53,481 bases of DNA, taken from Priapulus caudatus. Lineage: Eukaryota > Priapulida > Priapulimorpha > Priapulimorphida > Priapulidae. The stretch covers positions 965,333-1,018,813 of the forward strand of contig NW_014577077.1 in NCBI RefSeq assembly GCF_000485595.1, written 5' to 3'. Both the position numbers and the translations under genes were made by a program. Shown in pieces: positions 1 through 10,559 of the stretch (positions are counted from its first letter, which is position 1; every line of letters begins with the position of its first letter). Below the pieces are notes generated by a model, which saw only the letters and a program-made list of their open reading frames with translations, had not been told where the DNA came from and ran no database searches.

Positions 1-182
1 AAGAAGAATGTTCTATTATGGACTCATGATAGTATTTGATGAGAATCTGATATCTTCTGTGAGAGCCAAAAGTCGAACCCCTTACTCAAATAGTCCGATG
101 TTACTATTCTATCATTTGAAAGTCGTAATTCATTTCTCAACAACTTCATTACCATATTTGCCGGCGCGCCGTCAGCGATGGC
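1..182. other. Window edge, no recognised feature
   Basis: AT-rich sequence leading into an inverted-repeat element. I see no domain, splice pattern or repeat that supports a gene. Confidence 0.4.
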
Positions 183-1032
183 TAATACCCCCGTCAGACT
201 GGACGGCGACCATCCGCGACCGTACGGCGACCAGAAAATGTACAAGGTCGCCGGAAAACGTGAACACAACGCGAGAAAAAGTCCCATAAAATTACAAACT
301 TGAACAAAATCGCGCTCTTAGTCTTACCGCGACCTGTGCGATCATACCGCGTTCTCACGGCGCGACCGCCACGACCTCTCCGCGCATATCGCGTTTCTAT
401 TGAGATCTATGGGCTTGGCAACGGCGATCACCGGCGTTCCTGCGGCGCTCTCACCACGCTTATGGGGTTCTTACCACGCGTCTTCTACGTGCATCGCGAC
501 TGCACGGCGACCTCATCGGCATTTCTAGCACGTTCTCACGGCGACTATATAAGCTGGTCAGATTTTCGGAAATTTCAACTGTATAGTTGTGCGTTTGCTG
601 AGTAGAAACACGATGCCGAAGAAACAAGCTACCAGAGGCCGAGGCCGTGACCGTGGCCGAGACAGATCGGCATGAAACAGATCGGCAGATCGGATGAGAC
701 AGATCCATGAAGTCGCCGTTGCAAATGTTACCATTTTCGCGTGTACTACGTTCATGGAGATGTTACGACGCTTGTCTCACGACTTTCGCGACGTCACCGC
801 GTTCTCACCGCGTTCCAGGTCAGATCGCCGAACCTTGGCGTTTGTTTTGAACATGCTAAAAACAAACGCCGTGACTCGGCGATCATTGGCGACCATGGCG
901 ATACACAGCACGATGTCTGGCGTTTCCACCACGCTTATACCACGCTTATGGCGACCTTGACGCGCTCTGGCCCCATTTTCCGTCGCCGTAGCAGCGCAGT
1001 AAGGACGCTACCCCGGTCTGACGGGGGTGTAA
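183..1032 (+). mobile_element. Non-autonomous TIR element (CCCCCGTCAGAC family), copy 1
   Basis: The stretch starts TAATACCCCCGTCAGAC and ends GTCTGACGGGGGTGTAA, so the termini are inverted repeats of about 13 bp. The interior is CpG-rich, with many short degenerate repeats built on 'cgcggcgacc' and 'cgttctcacggcg', and includes a small hairpin around 836-870 (ggcgtttgttttgaaca / aaaacaaacgcc). A second copy lies in the opposite orientation at 35710-36514. Possible TAA target duplications flank this copy (gcTAA on the left, gTAAgc on the right), which would fit a Harbinger-type element, but the assignment is weak. The short ORFs inside have no recognisable protein and are not annotated as genes. 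Confidence 0.8.
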
Positions 1033-2798
1033 GCAGCTAACGGTGATTAATAACCCCACGCTCGCCTTCACGAGCTGCTCTATCACGTTTACGAGGACAT
1101 CATTATCGCCTGGCGATGACAGCGTGGAATTTTCTACGCGTCGTGTGGAAGAAGACTTGACCAGCAGTATCTACAGAGCGGCCGCGTAATCGCAGCTCTG
1201 TTTGGCGTGACGGGGCCGGTCAAATAGCCGGCCGTGTGCTTATCCCTCAGCAAACACGAGTCCTCAAACAGAAACTTGTCAGTGAGGTCGGGGCGGGAAA
1301 GCTGCTTATCGCAAAGTTCAAGTCTGAGTGTGCGTATGAAATGATCACTAGCGATGAGGTAGCTGTCGTGGAGATGGACAGGCGATCGAAATTTTCGCTA
1401 AACATGATTTCGGTGTGCAAACGAAACTAAATATAATATATACGCGGCAATGAAAAGATTTTTGCCGTCTAGTTCATATATTGTTCCTCAAAACAACTTC
1501 GATGCACTTGGGCTGAGTTTGAAATACAAAGTAACCGTGGGCCTGCCCCTGGTCAGCGCTGACTGTGTCGACTGTATGTGAGAAGTAGGGATCGTTTCTT
1601 TCCGATTCGACATTTTGCGGATATTCTCAATGTTTAGCTAACCTGACGCGTGCAGATATAGCCGTAAGTGCTTGCAAGACACGTTTACGAATCTTGACAA
1701 ATTTTGTCCTGGTCTAGTATGTAGAGTACTAGACAGGAAAACGCAAAATTTATTGAAAGCGTCTATACGGAAACTTGTGGCCAGTGGAATTTTTGCAAGA
1801 AGAAAAATGTCATGTATATTTTTCGCTCATCTGACATACTGTAGTCAGACATATCTAACAGAATGTCCGTGCCTGCGTCCGTCCGTACGAGTCAAATCCA
1901 CATCTATCGCCATATCATATCTGCTTGGAGCTTTACAAAAATAGTTGTGACAAAGACGATGAAGGCTTGTGTATAATTAGGTATCTTTAGTGTATAGAAT
2001 GACTACATATGGCCTGTTTTCGATGCTGATTGTGTCAACAGTGTGTGTTGTGGCAAGGCCGACGACGTGTGGCTACTGTATAGGAGGCATACAACAGTTA
2101 GCCTATTTCGTCTCTAGAAAAGACATTTTTAGGCTTTTTTTTCGCCGAAATTCGGCACTAGATTGCAATAATTTGCATTATGCACACAAGTTAGATGCCT
2201 CGTGGACGTCTAGAAAGCATTAGAAGTAAAATTGGTCTTGTTGTTTATTCGTGACATTGCGTCAGATGGCGTAGCCACAGCGACCGGTTGGTCATTTTTG
2301 TGTTTGAAATGTGTTCAGACAACTTTGCAGAAATTCGGATCATAGAGCTGGCAAAAGTTTTAAGCGGAGCATAGAGCATGAATCTGTAGTTATTTAACAT
2401 GAATAAATTGTATGTTGTGTAAGCGCAGTAACAGTGTGAGTATTTTTTATAAATTTCTGTTCGATGCTTATTCAGGCCTGCCGCCTATGGATGCCCTCTA
2501 CTGTTGTTCACCACCTATAATGATTACGGGCGTCACGCGTGCACTCACCTGCGCGTACTGATAGCAGCCTTAAGAAATCAACACGAACTCGAGTCCAGAG
2601 ACCTGTACTGAGGTACGACGCTGGCATGTGTGCGGCCATCGTAGATAAGGCGTAAGCGGCTTGATGGTTGCTGCGGGGAAAAACCAAGTTCATCAGGCAG
2701 CCTGCTGGCGCTGCTGGCTTAAAATATTCCTATCGTTTGTGGAGGAATCCATGTCTAGGAACGTTTAACGTGAATGTGCATTGTGTCTGTGTGCGTGC
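1033..2798. other. Intergenic, no recognised gene
   Basis: No supported gene. A 64-codon ORF (1236-1430, plus strand) has a mixed composition but matches nothing I recognise and has no splice partner. The rest is AT-rich unique-looking sequence. Confidence 0.4.
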
Positions 2799-2873
2799 TA
2801 GCTCTAAAACTATAGCCCTTCGCTCTGCCACAGTGTGGTAGGCGCGAAGGGCTATAGTTCTAGACTAGAGCTA
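2799..2873 (+). mobile_element. 75-bp palindromic foldback element with 9-bp target duplication, copy A
   Basis: The element begins TAGCTCTAAAACTATAGCC and ends GGCTATAGTTCTAGACTAGAGCTA. The arms pair for about 30 bp around an 18-bp loop. It is flanked on both sides by the identical 9-mer TGTGCGTGC (2790-2798 and 2874-2882). Its termini match the element at 14380-14474. A 9-bp duplication fits Mutator-like elements, but no transposase is present, so the superfamily is inferred. Confidence 0.85.
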
Positions 2874-2884
2874 TGTGCGTGCGC

Positions 2885-2885
<1 letters not shown>

Positions 2886-2923
<38 letters not shown>

Positions 2924-2943
2924 TGTGTGTGTGTGTGTGCGTG
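2886..2943. repeat. (GT)n microsatellite
   Basis: A dinucleotide run immediately beyond the right target duplication of the 75-bp foldback element, ending in GTGCGTGCG. The ORFs reading through it are repeat artefacts. Confidence 0.95.
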
Positions 2944-3499
2944 CGTCTACATGATTGCGATCTTGCACGTATGTGTTTCGCATGCTAATACGGTAGCAGC
3001 GTTTTCTCATGATTCATATATTACGATTATATATTGCATGAAACAGACAACACACACGCTCACATACACTTGGGCCGTTTCAATCATAAAATATTATGAT
3101 AATTTGATTATGGTAAACGGTCCAAGTCCTTGTGCACACGCTCGCCCACACACTTTCACACAAATACGCACAGGTCCACGCAAACGTACACACATACGCA
3201 CGCACGGACGCACACACGGACGCACGCACTAAAATAATTGCATATGTATCGCGTATGTAATATAAATGCATATAACCTATTAGCAACCCCCTCCTCGTTG
3301 GTTGTATATCCACCCTGGTTGTATGTCTAGTAGTGGCGCAGCGACAGCTTCCTTTTATACAGCAGCTTATATCTCGCCTCACCAGTTAGGAGACAGTGAG
3401 AATGAAAGAAAGCCTACACCACACAATTAACGTGTCTCGTCGATTCGGTAACATGCAATCATGTACCTAGACATACAAGTTGTAACATGGGTCAACTGT

Positions 3500-3830
3500 C
3501 TGTCTCTCTGTATGTCTGCCTGTCTGCTTGTCTGCTGGTCGTCCGTCGGTCCGTTCATCTGTCCGTCAATCCGCCCGTGCGTGCGTGCGTCCGTCCGTTC
3601 GTCCGTCCGTCCGTCCGTCCGTCCGTCCGTCCGTCCGTCCGTCCGTCCGTCCGTCCGTCCGTCCGTCCGTCCGTCCGTCCGTCCGTCCGTCCGTCCATCC
3701 ATCCATCCATCCATCCATCCATCCATCCATCTATCCATCTATCCATCCATCCATCTATCCATCCCTTCATTCATTCATCCATCCATCCATCCATTCATTT
3801 ATCCATCTATCGACCCACCAATCCATCGAC
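3500..3830. repeat. Compound tetranucleotide microsatellite (GTCC)n to (CATC)n
   Basis: Imperfect CTGT/GTCC units lead into about 28 nearly perfect GTCC repeats (3581-3693), then switch abruptly to CATC repeats with scattered CTAT and CATT variants. All frames stay open on both strands simply because the unit lacks stops, so the predicted VRPS/HPSI proteins are not genes. Confidence 0.97.
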
Positions 3831-4360
3831 TAGGCCCGTGCCATTATGGTGACATGCGCTGTAAAACGTACGCAGACCGCACCACTCACGCACATGTGCC
3901 GTGACTCCCGCAGCTCCGCTGCCTCTGTTGCCATGGGAGCCACTAAGCAGACGGATTCACTGTTCTCCTCAATGTTAATTCTAACATGGAAATATGTTCA
4001 TCCGCACATCCCGCGGCGTCAGCTTGTTAATTATAGCGGCATGCAGCGCGCGCGCATGTGTAGCCGAAGCAGCGGAGATACACGGCTATCAAGCTTCCGC
4101 GGATGTCAGGTCATGCCATTATTATCCGTCGATTAATACTGGTTTGGAAGCGCTGGATGATCACAACCTATTGTTACAACAGGGTGTGCAGGCGACGCAT
4201 TCCGATTTCATTAGTTTATGAGGTGTACATGTACAGGCATGTAAACCACAGCGAAGCGGCGAGGCAGGACAGTATATTCTGGATTGGCGGTGAATTGTGC
4301 CAAACCTGGCATCGTCACAAACGCTGACGCTGCTGATCACGCTACTGACGCCGACGCCGA
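3831..4360. other. No recognised feature
   Basis: Mixed-composition intergenic sequence with no domain-bearing ORF. Confidence 0.35.
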
Positions 4361-4365
4361 CAGCG

Positions 4366-4419
4366 ATTATGATGATGATGAAGAGGATGATGATGATGAT
4401 GAGGATGACGATGATGAGG

Positions 4420-4451
<32 letters not shown>

Positions 4452-4455
4452 AATT
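4366..4455. repeat. (GAT)n trinucleotide repeat
   Basis: Runs of GAT interrupted by GAG and GAC. Both strands give open frames (poly-Met/Asp or poly-Ile) that are repeat artefacts. Confidence 0.9.
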
Positions 4456-4524
4456 AGCGTATTCAAGTTGACAACCACGCTCTCTCTACGGCCACGGCTG
4501 TGGCTAGCGGTGCTGTTCTTGTGG

Positions 4525-4640
4525 TTGTTGTTGTTGAACATTGCTGCTGCTGCTGCGGCTACTGGTGTTGCGGTTGTTGTTGTTGTTGTTGTTGTTGTTG
4601 CTGCTGCTGCTGCTGCGGTTGAGGCGGCAGCGCGGTAGCT
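4525..4640. repeat. (TTG)n/(CTG)n trinucleotide repeats
   Basis: TTG and CTG/CGG triplet runs following the GAT array, forming one low-complexity block of about 300 bp. Confidence 0.9.
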
Positions 4641-4699
4641 GCTGCTATTGTTGCTGCAGCTAATAATGATTATCATCATTATAATGGCCACGTTGACTG

Positions 4700-5097
4700 A
4701 CAGTGATGTTGTTGGTCACTTTGGTGATGATAATGATTGCGATGAATATGATCAAGAGCTCATAACTACACAGCTTAATTAAAATTAATAATTTATTTAC
4801 TCTAACTATGAAACTATGCTATAATGCATATGCTGTCTCACGTCGCATTTCTGGTCAGCCACAATTACACGTACATGCTGTTAGATCTGTACATTCTATA
4901 ATACTCTCTCAATTCTTCAGATATCTCATTCTCATGTAGCGAATTGTACATTGTACGTAATCAGGACCATCGCTGTGTATATCTGGGAACACGGGATTTA
5001 ATTTTTACCTATGGAAGGTCTCATGGTTGCGCCTAATGCTCTCTAACATGGATGAAATAGGTTCATTGGATTTCGTTGAAAACTGTGAATTCATATT
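4700..5097. other. AT-rich intergenic, no recognised feature
   Basis: No supported ORF. A short 'ctctctaacatgg' phrase near 5040 recurs beyond the next element near 5284. Confidence 0.35.
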
Positions 5098-5270
5098 TAT
5101 CTTGTGTTAAATCCAAGAAATCAAAAATTAACTTACAGTAACTATCGAAATTTTCGATCTTCCTTCCCACCTGCTGCCACCTATGGTGATGTCACATCCT
5201 GATAAAAAATTCCCGAATGGAGATCGAAAATTTCGATAGTAAGTTAATTTATTGGATTTAACACAGGATA
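5098..5270 (+). mobile_element. Small MITE-like inverted-repeat element (173 bp)
   Basis: The ends read TATCTTGTGTTAAATCC and GGATTTAACACAGGATA, and the inner arms share AACTATCGAAATTTTCGATCT and its complement. The arms are about 55-60 bp, with a short insertion in the left arm, around a loop of about 55 bp. The arms hold an internal palindrome, CGAAATTTTCG. No convincing target duplication could be fixed. Confidence 0.75.
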
Positions 5271-6744
5271 ATTATTAATTCATACTCTCTAACATGGGTT
5301 CGGTAAATTATGAATAGCCAGAGAAAGCTGGCACCAACAGCGACAGGTTGTTATTACTCTCACCGGTTCTGCATTGCCCCTTTCAGCAATTCTTAGAAAA
5401 CCTGCTCAACGTAAAATCGCATTCACTATTAATGAGCCGCTAGTTTATACATACTACATTAAAATTCAATTGAATCAGAAGTATTGTGCTAACAGTGTTA
5501 TCGCAGGCGGTCGGTCAGCCAGGCGTTTAACATTTGTTCGAGTGTCGTACGTGTTTATTGTGTTAAGACGTAGCCGGTCAGTAGAGCTGTAAAACCGGAT
5601 GGAGCGTGTTCACTGTGTGTGCCCTGCACAAGCAGCCCCTCCCTATACGCGCCCAGTGTAGCATGTATTTATTATTGCCCTCTCCGTCGCCCGCGATGCT
5701 GTCACTTGTGAAAAGTAGGTTGGGATCTAGTTATCTACTTCTCTCCACAACCGTGTGTTAGTACGTGCGTGTGCGCGTGAGTGAGTACGCGAGTGCGTGA
5801 GTCAGTGTGTGAGTGCGTGTGTACGCGCGTGCGTGCGTGCGTGCGCGTTCCTATATCGAGAGCGGTTTGAACATGCGGCACGCGTGGGTGGCGTGTTGGG
5901 GTGGAGAGGTAGGCTAGCCCCGTAGAGCGGAAGATCCATTCATGTAAACGATCGAATCACTATTGTCATGTGAATATCGTGGCGATGGCCTGTCTTCAGC
6001 AGAGACTGCATGATTAACTTTGTTTTTTTAGTTTTAGGTGATCGCTTTGCTGAGAGATATTTATCGATCGGTCAGGTTGACCGCGTGGGCGAATTAGGAG
6101 AATTTTGCTGCTATTTATAATCAATATGATTAGCTGCTGCGCCTACGTAAAGGTGATTGGTGTTTAGCATCACTTGACGTTGTGTGAGGTTACGAACGTT
6201 TTACGAAGATAGCCGAGTCCCGATGTCATCTCAACGGTTGCTGTGGCTTCCGAAAGTTCCTAGCATAGGCGGATCACGTATGCGTCGATACACTCCGCTA
6301 TAGGCTGGTAGATTTGTTGAGAAGTCATACGGCTTCACCACCACAGAATTAACGAAACGACGATGTCACGCGTTGCTCACTAAGATCACACTAAAGGATA
6401 CTAGACTCACTCAACACGCGTTGGCCGGATCTTGGTCTGAAATTACTATAAGTGGGTGGACTGAAACTAAAACTCGTGAAACAAGCGGTATCCCTTCTTT
6501 CTTCACTTGTAGATAGCGGATCATTTATTGACAGCGCACGTCCCTGCATCGCCCGCATTATTATCACATGTGTATGTTTACATCTGCTATCTTGCTAAAA
6601 CGCATTGTTGACTATGAAAATCGTTCTATGCATGTTTATCCCTCGGAAAATCTTTTTCGTGAGTTAATGTGTACCGAGAGTTAGTGACTCACGCACGCCA
6701 TGTCTGAAGAAATGGGCTGACGAACATCTTTGTAAAATAGGGTC
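5271..6744. other. Intergenic, no recognised gene
   Basis: Includes a GTGCGTGAGT-type low-complexity patch near 5760-5850. No exon or RNA gene could be supported. Confidence 0.35.
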
Positions 6745-6902
6745 ACGAACACCTATATAAAGTATGCGCACGAGCATCTACATAATATAGGCCCACGGGG
6801 GCATCTACATAATATAGGCCCACGGGCTTCTATATTATATTATAGGCCCACTGGTTTCTATATTATGTAGGCTCTCGAGCATACATATTAAGTAGGCACA
6901 CG
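6745..6902. repeat. Short degenerate tandem repeat (~30-bp unit)
   Basis: Five or so units built on 'ctacataatataggcccacggg' with divergence toward the right end. No coding sense. Confidence 0.75.
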
Positions 6903-6969
6903 GTGCAATCACACGGCGCCTATTCTAATCTTTTTTATATCCCTTGTCGCACTGTTGCGATATAGAGAT

Positions 6970-6985
6970 GCAGGGGAGGGAGAGA

Positions 6986-7035
<50 letters not shown>

Positions 7036-7166
7036 CAAAACGAGATGCGGGAGAGAAGGGGAGGGGAGAACTAGATAGAGACGAGCGGTAAGAGAGATAT
7101 GCAGGAAAGGGAGGACAGAATGGATGGAGGAGAGATTAATAGAGGAAGAATGGAGGTGAGACAGAG

Positions 7167-7223
<57 letters not shown>

Positions 7224-7395
7224 AATGATGAATGAAACTCACCCGAACCATTAATTCGGCTTTTCATTCAAGACCTCAAAGAGCTGCTTTTTTCGTCGAG
7301 GCCCCTTGCCATCAGGAGCACGTATGCGCTCTCGATGCCAAATGCGCACAATATACATTACTCTGCTCATCGACATTTTTTGCAGTAAATTGTGT

Positions 7396-7476
<81 letters not shown>

Positions 7477-7640
7477 GAGAGTGCGATGAGAGAGCGAGAG
7501 AGCGAAGCTGATAGCGCACGGCACGATTAGGTGTGATCGCACTCGCCTCGTATTGCTCCGAGTAGAAAGGAAGATGGTGAGAGATGGACCTCACAGGTCA
7601 GACACCTCACTTCACACTCACGCAATGCGCGCTCTCCCTT

Positions 7641-7671
<31 letters not shown>

Positions 7672-7735
7672 TGCTCTTTCCTTTCTCTCTCTTCTCTCGT
7701 CTCTCTCTCTCTCTCTCTCTCTCGCTCTCTCTTAA
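6970..7735. repeat. Cluster of (AG)n and (TC)n microsatellites
   Basis: Three purine runs (about 6976-7028, 7169-7222 and 7400-7472) are followed by a pyrimidine run (about 7648-7735) of the opposite sense. The purine and pyrimidine tracts could in principle pair or form triplex DNA; this is inference. The poly-Ser/Leu and Arg/Glu ORFs are artefacts. Confidence 0.95.
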
Positions 7736-7929
7736 TCGCTCTTGTCGGCGAATGCGTGGGAGAGATCGTTGGACTATGCTAGCGAGTATAAGCTCACAAA
7801 TGGACTTCCTCACTGTGCCCGGAGAAGGGTGCTTGTGTAGTGAAGTCTAACAATATTCTTCCGAGTTGATCTCCTAACTATAGTAAAAAAAATAGCTATC
7901 GTCATTCTATTGGTTGGGTGTAGTCAGAA

Positions 7930-8620
7930 CGATATATCTATCCATCTATCTATCTATCCATCCATCCATCCATCCATCCATCCATCCATCCTCCATCCAT
8001 CCATTCCACCATCCATCCATCAATCCATCCATCCATCCAATCCATCCATCCATCCATCCATCCATCCATCCATCCTCCTCAACTGTCCCATCCATACCAT
8101 CCATCCATCCCATCCAACTGCCATCCATCCATCCATCCTCCATCCATCCATCCATCCATCCATCCATCCATCCATCCATCATCCATCATCCATCCATCCA
8201 TCCATCCATCCATTCCATACATCTCCATCATCCATACTCTCATCCAATCCCATCCTCCATCCATCCATCATCCATCCATCCCACATCGCATCCATCCATC
8301 CATCCCACTCCATCCATCCAGTCACATCATCCATCCATCCATCCATCCATCCATCCATCCATCATTATCCCATCACATCCATCCATCCATCCATCCATCC
8401 ATCCATCCATCCATCCATCCATCCATCGCATCTATCCAGCCACAAGCCAACGCGCATGCCATCTCATTCAATCCATCCATCTCATCCATCCATGCATCGA
8501 TTCCATCATCCATCCATCCATCCATCCATCCATCCATTCATCGATCCATCGATCCATCCATCCATCCAGCCATCTATCTATCCATAAATCCATGATCCGT
8601 CTAGCTATCCATCCATCTCT
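7930..8620. repeat. (CATC)n tetranucleotide satellite, ~690 bp
   Basis: Long array of CATC units with frequent single-base insertions and deletions. Every frame is open on both strands, which produces a spurious 308-residue HPSI protein on the plus strand. Confidence 0.97.
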
Positions 8621-8638
8621 ATCTGTTTGTTGTCTGTG

Positions 8639-8680
8639 CGAGGTCACCGTCGTCACGACAGTGAAATGTTCATGCGTGTG
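8639..8680 (+). pseudogene. Duplicated fragment of the COBL Cobl-domain exon 3' end
   Basis: The sequence from gcgaggtcaccgtcgtcacg through acagtgaaa (8639-8667) is identical to 19188-19215, the last codons of the first recognised COBL exon (reading EVTVVTTVK). The match continues with two or three mismatches (tGTTCaTGCGTGT against gGTTCgTGCGTGT) into the intron side. Both copies then run straight into long GT/GC microsatellites. Upstream of 8639 the exon sequence is absent and replaced by CATC repeat, so this is a fragment and not an alternative exon. It could be a real microsatellite-associated duplication or an assembly error. Confidence 0.75.
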
Positions 8681-8684
8681 CGTG

Positions 8685-8791
8685 CGTGCGTGCCGTGCGT
8701 GCGCGTGTGTATGTGTTTGTTTGTCTGTTGTTTGTTTGTTGTTTTGTTTGTTGTTTGTGTGTGTGTGCGTGTGTGTGTGTGTGCGTGTGGT

Positions 8792-8840
<49 letters not shown>

Positions 8841-8848
8841 TGGTGTGT

Positions 8849-8890
<42 letters not shown>

Positions 8891-8979
8891 GTGTGCGTGT
8901 GGCGCGTGCGCGCGCCGCGCGGCGTGTGTGGTGTTGTGTGTGTGCGTGCCGTGGCGTGAAATGCGTGCGTGCGTGCGTG

Positions 8980-9046
<67 letters not shown>

Positions 9047-9062
9047 ACGTGCATGCGTGTGT
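8685..9062. repeat. (GT)n/(GCGT)n microsatellite block
   Basis: Long GT runs with GCGT and GTTT interruptions. Poly-Cys/Val and poly-His/Thr ORFs on the two strands come from the repeat. Confidence 0.97.
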
Positions 9063-9637
9063 GTGCACAAAAAATCGAAGGAGAGAGAGGGTGCGAGAGG
9101 TGAGGGGGAGTGAGATAGAGTTCGCTGTTAAATAGAGGTTTTCATGGATGGCCTCGCGGTGGACAGATGAGTTAATTGATCGTGTCTGAACTTGTGTTTG
9201 AACTTCGTCAGCGACAGAGAGTGGTGATTTTCGCTGTCGCTGCACCCGGCAGTCGGAAAGAAAGCATTAATCAGGAAAACACTATAGTAATATGTTGCAC
9301 TATATACTTGTTACGTACACATAAGTTGCGCCACAGATGATAGGCGGGCATATCGACCGGAATTCCTGCTCGAAGGAAAGAAGAAAAGAAAGAAGGAGAG
9401 AACGGTGGGAGGATACCACACGTGCGTAATTACCGGTTGTAAAACATGTTACGTTCGCGTAAAATACCAAGCAATCACATCGACAGGTAGTGCCTATCGG
9501 TGTATTTATAGTCGTTTACACGCATTTACACGCATGAGCGCCACGCACACACGTACGCACGCACGCACGAGTACGTGTGTTCATGTACTATATATATATA
9601 ATATATATATAAAGGAATAATCCGACATTTAGTTTTA
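9063..9637. other. No recognised gene
   Basis: Unique-looking sequence with a short purine-rich patch (9365-9405) and a TA-rich palindrome near 9585-9612. Confidence 0.35.
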
Positions 9638-9669
9638 GACAAGCGCTTTCATCTTTATAGAATCTTCAG
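9638..9669 (-). ncRNA. Hammerhead-ribozyme-like core, probable Penelope-type retroelement remnant
   Basis: On the minus strand the order is CTGAAGA, a short TCT/AGA stem with an ATAA loop, GAAA, the self-complementary AAGCGCTT, then GTC. This matches the hammerhead order CUGANGA, stem II, GAAA, stem III, GUC. Stem I pairing is not evident and stem II is only 3-4 bp, so activity is doubtful. Hammerhead motifs of this minimal kind are known in the terminal repeats of Penelope-like retroelements; no reverse transcriptase is visible nearby. Confidence 0.35.
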
Positions 9670-9699
9670 GCGCATATATATTATATACCTTCCTCATAC

Positions 9700-10020
9700 A
9701 GTCGCCGTGAGCCGTAAGGAAGAGTATTGCCACGCGCAGGCGCGCTGCTGCTGAGTATGGCTTGGCTTGTCAATGGCCCTGCCCTAGATTTTGCTGGTCG
9801 GCTAGTGTCCCCATTGAACAGGTGTGCTTCTGTCCGACAGGAATGTCTGAAGTGGAAAATAATTGATACACTAGGTGGAGAGTTTCTCATCGCATTTGCA
9901 GTCGTGCTTGACTGAGTCGATTGATTTAGAAGTGTCTGCAGCTACCGTGTGAATGTTTGGTAGGCTCAGCTGTGCCGCATGCTCGCGTGGTGGTGAGGAG
10001 GGTGGTTGGCGCAACGTCGG
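9700..10020. other. No recognised gene
   Basis: A 62-codon ORF (9727-9915, plus strand) and its minus-strand shadow have no recognisable domain or splice partner. Confidence 0.3.
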
Positions 10021-10024
10021 GCAG

Positions 10025-10100
10025 GTACGTGTCTGAGCGGTGTGCGCGTGTGCGCGTGTCTGTGTTCGTGTGCGTGTGTGTCGCAGTCACAGTATGTGTG

Positions 10101-10131
<31 letters not shown>

Positions 10132-10380
10132 ATGCATATACGTTTACGTGTGTGTGTATGTGAAGGGGTACGTGTGTAATGAAGCTAAAGTTCTTCATTA
10201 CACGTGTACGTGTACGTGTACGCGTACGCGTGTCTCTGTGTGTGTGCGCGCGCGCGTGTGTGTGTGCGTGTGCGTGCGTGTGCGTGCGTGCGTGCGTGGG
10301 TGGTGAGTGTGTGCGTATGTTTGTGTGTGTGTGTGTGTTTGTGTGTACGTGCGTGCGTGCGTGCGTGCGTGCGCGCGCGG
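10025..10380. repeat. GTGC/GT low-complexity block
   Basis: GCGT and GT runs, including a small ACGTGTACGTGTACG palindromic stretch near 10200. Confidence 0.93.
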
Positions 10381-10542
10381 ACGTGTGCCTAGGCGTATAT
10401 GTGCGTGCGTTCGTGCGTGCGTGCGTGCGCGCGCACGTGTGCCTAGGCGTATATGTGCGTGCGTTCGTGCGTGCGTGCGTGCACGCGCACGTGTGCCTAG
10501 GCGTATATGTGCGTGCGTGCGTGCGTGCTTGTTAGCATTCGT
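10381..10542. repeat. 54-bp higher-order repeat, three units
   Basis: The phrase gcctaggcgtatatgtgcgt begins at 10387, 10441 and 10495, giving a constant 54-bp period. Each unit ends in a GTGC run. The period is a multiple of three, so an 18-residue repeat appears in frame, but the composition shows it is a minisatellite grown from GTGC repeats. Confidence 0.93.
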
Positions 10543-10559
10543 ACTTACGCGCGCGTGCC

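Noticed and set aside
1236-1430. 64-codon ORF near the left end
   Set aside because: Short, no domain, no splice partner; chance ORF cannot be excluded.
3427-3904. VRPS/HPSI and DGRT/WMDG repeat ORFs on both strands
   Set aside because: Frame-independent open reading of GTCC/CATC tetranucleotides.
7910-8840. Long plus-strand ORFs of HPSI-type repeats (225 and 308 residues) and minus-strand WMDG/His-Thr ORFs
   Set aside because: They are translations of CATC and GT microsatellites, which lack stop codons in every frame. No start context, domain or splice support.
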